Of a stretch of 64,000 nt of DNA, positions 1 through 11,400 are shown one piece after another. The stretch covers positions 20,441-84,440 of the forward strand of contig JBIQKN010000002.1 in NCBI GenBank assembly GCA_044506565.1. The letters are read 5' to 3'. The translations under genes and the position numbers were made by a program. The notes beneath the pieces are model-generated. The model had not been told where the DNA came from, ran no database searches, and saw only the letters and a program-made list of their open reading frames with translations. This DNA comes from Croceibacterium_A sp044506565 (lineage in GTDB: Bacteria; Pseudomonadota; Alphaproteobacteria; Sphingomonadales; Sphingomonadaceae). Position 1 is the stretch's first letter. Each line of letters starts with the position of its first letter.

Positions 1-2976
<2,976 letters not shown>

Positions 2977-2998
2977 TGCAACCGACGGGAGGGAGTCG

Positions 2999-3199
2999 AT
3001 GTTTGCATTTCTCAAGGCCGTAGCGCTCGGAATATTCCTCGCGCTTCTCGTCTCGCTTTTCATCGGATCCGGCGGATCTGATGGGGGGCTGCTGAACGTC
3101 CGCTCGGTGACGTTCGAAGGATACCACTTCTACTGGTCGTGGGCGCTGTTCCTGATCGGCACCGCGCTGAGCTTCGCCCTGTTCCTGCTCATGGACTAG
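2999..3199 (+). CDS. Small two-helix membrane protein of unknown function
   Basis: A 66-residue protein starting MFAFLKAVAL. The start at 2999 was chosen because GGAGGGAG sits just upstream; an in-frame ATG at 2945 would overlap the end of dnaE and has no such site. Two hydrophobic segments are visible, residues 4-22 and about 45-64, joined by a glycine/serine-rich loop with aromatic residues (YHFYWSW). It lacks any motif I recognise. It follows dnaE in the same direction and ends before a strong hairpin at 3250-3279. A real gene is likely from the ribosome binding site, hydrophobic pattern and spacing, but the function is unknown. Confidence 0.65.
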   Translation: MFAFLKAVALGIFLALLVSLFIGSGGSDGGLLNVRSVTFEGYHFYWSWALFLIGTALSFALFLLMD

Positions 3200-3249
3200 C
3201 GACCCGGGTCGGCACGGCGCGTAGCGACACGTCGGCCCCAGAACGAAAA

Positions 3250-3279
3250 CGGGCCGGGAAGCTCTCGCTTCCCGGCCCG
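3250..3279. terminator. Perfect 12-bp hairpin between convergent genes
   Basis: CGGGCCGGGAAG and CTTCCCGGCCCG pair perfectly around a six-base loop. On the minus strand the stem is followed by TTTTCGTTC, so it fits a Rho-independent terminator for ompA. It also sits downstream of the plus-strand small membrane protein and may serve both. Confidence 0.85.
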
Positions 3280-3302
3280 CTTCGTTGCGGTCAGGTCAGA
3301 CC

Positions 3303-4439
3303 TTAGTTGCCCGCACCGGGGCCATAGCTGACCTCGACGCGACGGTTCTGCAGCTCACGCACACCGTCGGCAGTCGGCACGCGAGGCATGGTCTCGCCGA
3401 ACGACTGGGTGCTGATGCGCGCGGCCGGGATGCCGCGGCCGACCATGTGCGCGCGCGCGTTGTTGGCGCGACGCTGGGCCAGGCCCATGTTGTACTGGGC
3501 CGAACCCGACCGGTCGGCGTGACCGGCGATCATGACCGACGCCGTGCCGCAGTTCGCGTAGGCCGAAACAGCGTTGTTGAGGATCGTGGCCGCCTCGGGC
3601 GTGACCACGTCGCTGTCCCAGTCGAAGAACGCGATGTACGGCCCCTGGTTGCACTGCGCGACCGGCGGAGGCGGAGGAGGAGGCGGAGGCGGCGGGGGAG
3701 GCGGCGGCGGCGGCGGCGGCGTACAGAACGTCTTGATGTCTTCATCCGTGCCTGGCTCCTGCCCACCGAAGTTGAAGGTGATGCCGCCAAGAAGCGAGTG
3801 TGAGCGGAACCGCGAATCGGTCTGATCGCCGCTGATCGAGTCGACGTCGATGCCATCCACGTTGAAGAACTTGTAACGCAGCGTCACGTCGGCGTTGTCG
3901 GAGATCGCCTGACGCAGGCCGGCGACGACCTGCCAGGCGAACCCGCCATCGCTGCCATCGATGAACTCGCCGGTGTTCGACCACCCGCGCAGCGAGCTGT
4001 AGTCGACCTTGCCGTAGCCGCCACCGACGCCGACGAAGCCACCGAGGCCGTCGTCGTCGCCGAAGTCGAGCATGGCGTTCAGCATGAACGCGAGAGCGGA
4101 AGTCGAACCAGCGCCCGGATGCGTGCCGATCGGATAGTCGAAGTTACCCGTGGCCGGCAGCGCGACCGCGTTGTAGAACTCGTCCAGTTCGGCTTCGCGG
4201 TAGGAAGCTTCGGCCTCGAGCCGGAAAGCGCCGAGATCGTAACCGATGAACAGCGCGCCGTCGTAGCCGTAGTCGTGGTCGAGGGTGACGACGTTGTCGA
4301 TCCCAGCGGCGTCGAAGTCCGTGTCCTCGACGATCATGGCGCCGAAGTCGCCGCCGACGTACCAGGCGCCGTCACGCGCGGCCGCGGGAGTCGCGATGAC
4401 CGCCGTCGCGGTGGCGAGCCACATTCCTAAATTTCGCAT
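3303..4439 (-). CDS. OmpA family outer membrane protein with polyproline linker
   Basis: A 378-residue outer membrane protein that should anchor the outer membrane to peptidoglycan. The start at 4439 gives MRNLGMWLATATAVIATPAA, a signal peptide cut near AAA-RDG, and has AAGGGGAA upstream; longer in-frame starts lack this. Residues about 21-235 form an eight-strand-type OmpA beta-barrel with alternating hydrophobic strands. Residues 241-259 are 19 consecutive prolines. Residues about 265-378 are the OmpA peptidoglycan-binding domain, with the helix MGLAQRRANNARAHM and a terminal RRVEVS strand. Two cysteines flank the proline run (FCT before, QCN after) and could form a disulfide. A perfect terminator hairpin follows the stop. 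The family call is firm; the ligand or channel role is inferred. Confidence 0.93.
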   Translation of the reverse strand: MRNLGMWLATATAVIATPAAARDGAWYVGGDFGAMIVEDTDFDAAGIDNVVTLDHDYGYDGALFIGYDLGAFRLEAEASYREAELDEFYNAVALPATGNFDYPIGTHPGAGSTSALAFMLNAMLDFGDDDGLGGFVGVGGGYGKVDYSSLRGWSNTGEFIDGSDGGFAWQVVAGLRQAISDNADVTLRYKFFNVDGIDVDSISGDQTDSRFRSHSLLGGITFNFGGQEPGTDEDIKTFCTPPPPPPPPPPPPPPPPPPPVAQCNQGPYIAFFDWDSDVVTPEAATILNNAVSAYANCGTASVMIAGHADRSGSAQYNMGLAQRRANNARAHMVGRGIPAARISTQSFGETMPRVPTADGVRELQNRRVEVSYGPGAGN

Positions 4440-4665
4440 GTTGATTCCCCTTGCGTCAGGCCGCCGGACGGGTCCCTCGCCCGTCCGCAGTTCGAGCGGC
4501 GTAACTGATGCCACGACTCTCGTCGCGGTCAAGGGTTCCTTTATTGCAGCGCATCACGGCTTGGCGAGGGATTTTTGCAACAGTAACCGCTTTTGCCTTG
4601 AGGTGTTGCCTCCCGATTACCCTCGCCTCTTGCAAACGCTCGGGCTTGTTGGATCGCATTGCCAG

Positions 4666-5760
4666 TCAGAACAACGCCAGTTGGCCGCCCGGGGCAGGCG
4701 GGCGGAACTGGGTGCAATCGAGCTCGAACCGCGCGTTGGCGATGCCGGCCCGCCTGCGGGCAAGGCGGAACCGGGCCCGGAACAGGTCGGCCCAGACCCC
4801 GCTCGGCTTCATGCGCGTGAAGAAGCCCGGATCGTTGTCGCGGCCTCCGCGGATCGAGCGGACGATCGCCATCACCTTGTCGCCGCGCTCGGGAAAGTGG
4901 ACCGAGAGCCATTCGCGGAACAGCGGCGCGACTTCGTAAGGCAGGCGCAAGGGGATCCAGCCGGCCGAAGGGACCGCCAGGGCGCCGGCGCGCGCGAGGA
5001 TTTCCTCGATGAATTCGTCCGTGATCGCCGGGATGACCGGTGCCACCGAGCAATGCGCCGGCACGCCCGCCTCGACAAGTTTTCCAAGCGCGGCGAGGCG
5101 CCTCGCAGGTGCGGACGCGCGCGGTTCGAGCAGCCCGGAGAGCCGCGGGTCGAGCGTGGTCACCGAGATGGCGACGGCCACGAGGTTCCTCTTCGCCAGC
5201 TCGGCGAGCAGGTCGAGGTCGCGCAGGACGCGGGCCGACTTGGTGGTGATCGTCACCGGGTGGCGCGTCTCGAGGCACAGTTCGAGCAGCGAACGGGTGA
5301 TGCGGTAGCGCTCCTCGATCGGCTGGTACGGGTCGGTATTGGTGCCCATGGCGATTGGCTTCGGCCGATAGCGCGGGCGGGCGAGGGTTTCGCGCAACAG
5401 TTCGGCGGCGTTCGGTTTGGCGAACAGGCGGGTCTCGAAGTCGAGCCCGGGCGAGAGGTCGTGGAACGCGTGCGTCGGGCGCGCGAAGCAGTAGATGCAA
5501 CCGTGCTCGCAGCCGCGGTAGGCGTTGACCGAGCGATCGAAACCAATGTCGGGCGACTGGTTGAAGGTCAGGATTGTCTTCGGATGCTCCTCGGTGACCG
5601 TCGTGCGTAGCTTGACCGGCGGGCCGTCGAGCAGAGTGACGTGGTCGCGCCAGTCGCCGTCGGCCTCGCGCTGGGCGAGCCCGAAGCGGGCGGGGGCCAC
5701 GGCCGATTGCGCCCCGCGGCCGTGCACCGGCGGATCCTTGCGGCGTTGCATGCCCGGCAT
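4666..5760 (-). CDS. PA0069-family (SplB-like) radical SAM protein
   Basis: A 364-residue radical SAM protein. The 4Fe-4S motif CEHGCIYC has cysteines at residues 84, 88 and 91, directly after NAYRGC, typical of the SplB-like/PA0069 family. Family members resemble spore photoproduct lyase, but their substrate is not established. The start at 5760 (MPGMQRRKDPP) was preferred because CCTAGGGGG lies at proper spacing; a longer start 11 codons upstream would run into the LexA box. The gene diverges from the UDG-linked radical SAM gene with only 44 bases between the two start codons, and a GAAC-N7-GAAC box sits in that space, so co-regulation with the repair cassette is possible. The function in DNA repair is inference. 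Confidence 0.9.
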   Translation of the reverse strand: MPGMQRRKDPPVHGRGAQSAVAPARFGLAQREADGDWRDHVTLLDGPPVKLRTTVTEEHPKTILTFNQSPDIGFDRSVNAYRGCEHGCIYCFARPTHAFHDLSPGLDFETRLFAKPNAAELLRETLARPRYRPKPIAMGTNTDPYQPIEERYRITRSLLELCLETRHPVTITTKSARVLRDLDLLAELAKRNLVAVAISVTTLDPRLSGLLEPRASAPARRLAALGKLVEAGVPAHCSVAPVIPAITDEFIEEILARAGALAVPSAGWIPLRLPYEVAPLFREWLSVHFPERGDKVMAIVRSIRGGRDNDPGFFTRMKPSGVWADLFRARFRLARRRAGIANARFELDCTQFRPPAPGGQLALF

Positions 5761-5787
5761 CGTACCCCCTAGGCAAAGCGTCGGCAA

Positions 5788-5802
5788 GAACATATAGAGA
5801 AC
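5788..5802. promoter_or_regulatory. LexA (SOS) box GAAC-N7-GAAC
   Basis: GAAC ATATAGA GAAC is an exact match to the alphaproteobacterial LexA operator, written GTTC-N7-GTTC on the other strand. It ends two bases before the ATG of the UDG-linked radical SAM gene and lies 28 bases upstream of the divergent radical SAM start. It leaves no room for a ribosome binding site between box and ATG. This suggests that the plus-strand mRNA is leaderless or nearly so. SOS control fits an operon ending in dnaE2. Confidence 0.75.
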
Positions 5803-5804
5803 AA

Positions 5805-7049
5805 ATGGTCGCCCTCAACCTGGTGCAGAAGCTCGAGATCCTCGCCGACGCCGCCAAGTACGACGCTTCCTGCGCCTCGTCCGGCACGGCGAAACGCAAC
5901 AGCCTCGGCGGCAAGGGAATCGGCTCGACCGAGGGGATGGGTATCTGCCATGCCTATGCGCCCGACGGCCGCTGCATCTCGCTGCTCAAGGTGCTGCTGA
6001 CCAACCACTGCGTGTTCGACTGCCACTACTGCATCAACCGCAAGAGCTCGAACGTGCGCCGCGCGCGCTTCTCGCCACAGGAGGTGGCCGACCTCACGTT
6101 GGCGTTCTATCGCCGCAACTACATCGAGGGGCTGTTCCTCTCGTCGGGCATCGCGAAGAACTCCGACCACACGATGGAGCAGCTGGTCGAGACCGCGCGC
6201 ATCCTGCGCGAGGAGCACGACTTCCGCGGCTATATCCATCTCAAGACCATTCCCGATGCCGATCCCGCGTTGGTCCACCGGGCCGGGCTCTATGCCGACC
6301 GCGTCTCGATCAACGTCGAGCTGCCGACCGAGAGCGGGCTGACTCGCCTCGCGCCGGACAAGGATGCACGCCGGATCGAGGGGGCGATGGGCGGGATGAA
6401 GCAGGCGATCGCCCAGGCGCGCGACGAGACCCGGCGGTTCAGATCGGCGCCGCGCTTCGCCCCGGCCGGGCAGTCGACGCAGATGATCGTCGGCGCCGAC
6501 GCGGCGAGCGATGCCGAGATCGTCGGCAGGGCCAGCCGGCTCTACGACCGCTTCCAGCTGCGGCGGGTCTACTACTCGGCGTTCAGCCCGATTCCCGATG
6601 CGAGCGCGGTGCTGCCGCTCAAACGTCCGCCGCTGATGCGCGAGCACCGGCTGTACCAGTCCGACTGGCTGATGCGGTTCTACGGGTTCGCCCCGGAGGA
6701 GGTCGCCCAGGCCGCCGGGACGGACGGGATGCTGCCGCTCGACATAGACCCCAAGCTCGCTTGGGCGCTCAAGTTTCGCGAGCGTTTCCCGGTGGATGTG
6801 AACCGCTCTTCACGCGAGATGTTGCTTCGCGTTCCGGGACTCGGAGTGCGCGCGGTCGATAATGTCGTAGCGTCGCGACGTCACCGCCGGCTGCGGCTCG
6901 ACGACGTGGCCCGGCTGACCGGTTCGATCGCCAGGGTGCGGCCGTTCATCGTCGCGGCCGACTGGCGCCCGACGCTGCTGACCGACCGCGCCGACCTGCG
7001 CGCGCTGCTCGCCCCGCGCAGCGAGCAGCTGGAGCTGTTCGCCGCATGA
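5805..7049 (+). CDS. UDG-linked putative DNA modification/repair radical SAM protein
   Basis: A 414-residue radical SAM protein of the family found beside a uracil-DNA-glycosylase-like gene. The N-terminus MVALNLVQKLEILADAAKYD matches where family members normally begin, so the ATG at 5805 is kept although no Shine-Dalgarno site fits. The cluster motif CVFDCHYC has cysteines at residues 69, 73 and 76. Near residues 345-365 a helix-hairpin-helix motif (LLRVPGLGVRAVDNV) indicates DNA binding. The stop overlaps the next gene by four bases (ATGA), so translation is coupled to the DUF4130-UdgX gene. The reaction is unknown for the family; a role in repair is inferred from the neighbours and the LexA box. 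Confidence 0.92.
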   Translation: MVALNLVQKLEILADAAKYDASCASSGTAKRNSLGGKGIGSTEGMGICHAYAPDGRCISLLKVLLTNHCVFDCHYCINRKSSNVRRARFSPQEVADLTLAFYRRNYIEGLFLSSGIAKNSDHTMEQLVETARILREEHDFRGYIHLKTIPDADPALVHRAGLYADRVSINVELPTESGLTRLAPDKDARRIEGAMGGMKQAIAQARDETRRFRSAPRFAPAGQSTQMIVGADAASDAEIVGRASRLYDRFQLRRVYYSAFSPIPDASAVLPLKRPPLMREHRLYQSDWLMRFYGFAPEEVAQAAGTDGMLPLDIDPKLAWALKFRERFPVDVNRSSREMLLRVPGLGVRAVDNVVASRRHRRLRLDDVARLTGSIARVRPFIVAADWRPTLLTDRADLRALLAPRSEQLELFAA

Positions 7050-8475
7050 CCGCGCTCGCGGCCCTCCGCCCGGACGAGCAGGTCCTCGTCGAGATGGCCG
7101 AACCCGACGACTTCGCGGGCTGGCGCGAGCGGGCGCGGGCGCTCGTGCAGGGCGGCGTGCCGCCGGAGCGCGTCAGCTGGATCGAGGCCGGAGCGTCGGG
7201 CAGCCTTTTTGCGGCGGACGGCCTGTCCTTGCCCGACGTCAGAGCGCCGTGGGTTCGTGCCAGCAGACGCTTCGTCGAACTGGCTGAGAGCGCCATCCTG
7301 CATTCGGACCCGCAGCGGTTCGCGCTGCTCTACCGCCTGCTGTGGCGGCTGCAGGGAACTCCGCGCATCCTGGACGACCGCGCCGACCTGGATGTGCGAC
7401 GCATCGACGAACTCGCCCGCGGCGTGCGCCGCGACATGCACAAGATGCGCGCCTTCGTGCGCTTCCGGGCGGTCGGGGAGGGCGGCGGAAGCGAACGGTT
7501 CGTCGCCTGGTTCGAGCCCGAGCATCACATCCTGCGCGCCAACGCCGGGTTCTTCGTGCGCCGCTTCGCCGGGATGCGCTGGTCGATCCTGACGCCCAGG
7601 GGATCGTTGCACTGGGACGGTGATGTGCTCGCCGAGGGACCGCCGGCATCGCGCACCGACGCTCCCGGCGGCGATCCGGCCGAGGAGCTGTGGCGCCGCT
7701 ACTATGCGTCGATCTTCAACCCCGCGCGTTTGAAGGTCGGGGCGATGCTCAAGGAGATGCCCCGCAAGTACTGGAAGAACATGCCCGAAACCGGCTCATC
7801 TCCGAGCTCGTGGCGGGTGCGCAGGCGCGGGAGAGCGCGATGGTCGAAGCGGGTGCGATCGAGTTCGGCGAGCGGCCGAAGAGCCTCAAGGGCATCGACG
7901 AGGCGATCCACGCCTGCCGCCGCTGCCCGATCGGCCTGCTCGACAATCGCGCGGTGATGGGAGAGGGGCCGCGCAAGGCCGAACTGATGATCGTCGGCGA
8001 GCAGCCCGGCGACCAGGAGGATGTGGCGGGCCGCCCGTTCGTCGGGCCGGCCGGGCGCGTGCTCGACGCGCACCTCGAGCGCGCGGGCATCGACCGCCGG
8101 CAGGTCTATCTCACCAACGCGGTCAAGCACTTCAAGTATGTCCAGCGCGGCAAGCGGCGGCTGCACCAGTCGCCGACCGCCAAGGAGATCGACGTGTGTC
8201 GCTGGTGGCTCGAGAGCGAGCGGGCCATCGTCAGGCCGAAGCTGCTTCTCGCGCTCGGCGCCAGCGCGGCGCGCGGGCTGCTCGGCAAGACGGTCAGCAT
8301 CGCCCGAGTCCGCGGCCGGCCGCTGGCGCTCGACGACGGCAGCGAGCTGTGGGTCACCGTGCACCCGTCGTACCTGCTGCGTCTCCGGGACGAGGCGAAG
8401 GACGAGCAGGAGCGGATGTTCCAGGCCGATCTCCGCGCGGTCGCCGGACGCCTCGCGGAGCTGGGAAGCGGCTAG
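7046..8475 (+). CDS. DUF4130-UdgX fusion, uracil-DNA binding protein, with an apparent frameshift
   Basis: The N-terminal half (7046 to about 7792) is the DUF4130 domain that accompanies UDG-linked radical SAM proteins, ending in RKYWKNMPE. The C-terminal half is a UdgX-type domain: GEQPGDQED, the loop GKRRLHQSP, and HPSYLLR. In characterised UdgX the histidine of the KRR-x-H loop forms a covalent bond to the abasic site after uracil excision; here it is at 8164-8166. CRRC at the start of the domain could contribute iron-sulfur ligands. The reading frame breaks near 7792: homology continues in the -1 frame (RLISELVAG), as if one base had been lost in the run gaaaccgg. The break may be a sequencing error or a true mutation. 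dnaE2 starts two bases after the stop. Confidence 0.85.
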
Positions 8476-8477
8476 CG

Positions 8478-11400
8478 ATGCCCGAAGCGCCGCTCACCCC
8501 CGGCAAACGGCGGATCGCGGTCGACCCCGAGACCATCGCTCCGCCGAAGCGCGCGCCGTTCGTCGAACTCGGGACGATGAGCTGTTTCTCGTTCCTGCGC
8601 GGAGCGTCGGATGCGGTGGACCTCGTCACCACCGCGCGGGAGCTCGGCTACGACTCAATGGGGATCGCCGACGTCAATTCGATGGCCGGCGTCGTGCGTA
8701 TCCACACCGAAGCCAAAAAGCTTAAATTAAAGCCGGTTATCGGCTGCAGGATAGAAACGATCGAAGGCTTGGCTTTCCTCGCCTATCCGGTCGACCGTGC
8801 CGCCTACGGCCGCCTGTGCCGGCTGATCTCGGCCGGCCGCATGCGCAAGCTCGACGGCAGCTGGCAGGACAAGGGTGCCTGCGACATCGACATTGCCCTG
8901 CTCGCCGAACATGCCGAGGGGGTGCAGTTGGTCCTGCTGCCGCCGCGCGACCTCGAACATGTCTTCACCGTGCCGGCCTGGGCCGGCAACGTCGTCGCCC
9001 TCGACGGCACGGCCGTGGCGGGCGACGTCACCGGTGCGTTCGCCGATATCCTTCCGCATCTCGCCGGCGGGCTCACGACGCTGCGACACATTGCCGCCAG
9101 CTACCTCTACACCGGCGACGACCAGGCGCGGATCGACCGGCTCGACGCTCTCGCCCGCGCGAACGGCCTCGGCCTGCTCGCCACCAACGAGGTCCACTAC
9201 CACGCGCCGGAGAGAAGGCCGCTGCAGGATGTAATGACGGCAATCCGGCACAAGACGACCGTCGCTGCGGCCGGCTACCTGCTGCACCCCAACGCCGAAC
9301 GGCACCTCAAGAGCCCGGCCGAAATGGAGCGCCTGTTCGCCCGCTGGCCGCACGCCATCGTGGCGTCACGCGAAGTGGCCGATGCCTGCCGTTTCAGCCT
9401 CGACGAGCTGCGCTACGAGTACCCGAAAGCCGCCTATCCCGACGGCATGACGTCACAATCGTACCTCGAGCTGAGGACATGGGAAGGCGCTAAATGGCGT
9501 TATCCCAATGGGATAAGGAAAGATATTCGGGAAACGCTCAAGAAAGAGCTGGCGCTGATCGGCAAGCTCGGCATCGCGCCCTATTTCCTGACCATCAAGG
9601 AGATCGTCGACTTCGCCCGCAGCCGCGAGCCGCCGATCCTGTGCCAGGGGCGCGGCTCGGCGGCCAACTCGGCGGTGTGCTTCTGCCTCGGCATCACCTC
9701 GGTCGATCCGGCCGAGCACCAGCTGCTGTTCGACCGCTTCCTGTCCGAGGAGCGCAAGGAGCCGCCCGACATCGACGTCGACTTCGAGCATGAACGGCGC
9801 GAAGAAGTCATCCAGCACATCTACGAGACCTACGGCCGCGAGCGCGCCGGGCTCTGCGCGACGGTGATCCACTACCGGCCGCGCATGGCGATCCGCGAGG
9901 TCGGCAAGGCGATGGGGCTCAGCGAAGACGTCACGGCGGCGCTCGCCCGCACGGTATGGGGCGGACACGGGCGCGAGATCGACGAGCAGCACGTGCTGCG
10001 GGAAGCGGGGCTCGACCTGACCGACCCGCACCTGAAGCGCGTGCTCAGGCTGACCGAGCAGATGATCGGCATGCCGCGTCACCTGAGCCAGCACGTCGGC
10101 GGGTTCATCCTCACCGACGGCCCGCTGACCGAGCTGGTGCCGATCGGCAACGGCGCGATGGCCGACCGCAGCTTCATCGAGTGGGACAAGGACGACATCG
10201 ACGACCTCGCCATCTTCAAGGTCGACGTGCTCGCGCTCGGCATGCTGACCTGCATCCGCAAGGCCCTCGACCTGCTCGACGCGCATCACGGCCGCCGTCT
10301 GACCCTGGCGACCGTGCCGCAGGAGGATCCGGCGGTCTACGACATGCTGTGCAAGGGCGATTCTATCGGGGTGTTCCAAGTCGAGAGCCGGGCGCAGATG
10401 AACATGCTGCCGCGCCTCCAGCCGCGCAAGTTCTACGACCTCGTGGTCGAGGTGGCGATCGTCCGTCCCGGGCCGATCCAGGGCGACATGGTCCATCCCT
10501 ACCTCAAGGCGCGCAAGGCCGTGCGCGAGGGCCGGCCGCTGCCCCCGCTGCCGGGACCGTCGCCCGAGCACGGCCCGCCCGACGAGCTCTCGTCGATCCT
10601 CGGACGCACCTACGGAGTGCCGATCTTCCAGGAGCAGGCGATGAAGATCGCGCTCGACGCGGCGAGGTTCACCCCGGCCGAGGCCAACCAGCTGCGCAAG
10701 GCCATGGCGACCTTCCGCTCGCGCGGCATGGTCCACGAGCACGAGGAGAAGATGGTCGGGCGGATGGTCGATCGAGGGTACGATCCCGAGTTCGCCCAGC
10801 GCTGCTTCAACCAGATCAAGGGCTTCGGCGAATACGGCTTCCCCGAAAGCCACGCGGCGAGCTTCGCGCACCTCGTTTACGTCTCGAGCTGGCTCAAGTG
10901 CCATTACCCGGCCGCGTTCGCCTGCGCGCTGCTCAACTCGCAGCCGATGGGCTTCTACGCTCCGGCGCAGATCGTGCGCGATGCCCGGGATCACGGCGTC
11001 GTCGTGCTGCCGGTCGACGTCAACCGGTCGCAATGGGACTGTACGCTGGAGCTGGTGGATTCACGCGGAGACGCGGAGACACGGAGGGAGGGTGATCGGC
11101 GCTCGCAGAGGCGCAGAGCCAGAGAGGGCGCCGCAGGCATTCCCTCTCGCACTCCTTCGGACGGGAGCGAAGGGGAGCAAGATGAGAGCGGCTTCGCCGC
11201 AATCCCGTCCTCTCTGCGCCCCTGCGCCTCCGCGAGCGCCCCTCTCCGCGTCTCCGCGTCTCCGCGTGAAACTCAAATCGCCCTGCGCCTCGGCCTGCGC
11301 CAGGTCGAAGGACTGCCCGAACACGCCGCGGCCCAGCTCGTCGCCGCGCGCGACGCGGGCGGGCCGTTCCGCGACGTGGCCGACTTGCGCGAGCGGGCCC

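Noticed and set aside
3574..3825. A plus-strand frame with a long polyglycine run
   Set aside because: It is the complement of the polyproline linker of the OmpA-type protein and has no supporting start site.
11060..11270. A CRISPR-like or IS-like element in dnaE2
   Set aside because: The repeats are inverted, not direct, occur once, and have no spacers, transposase or target duplications that I can see.
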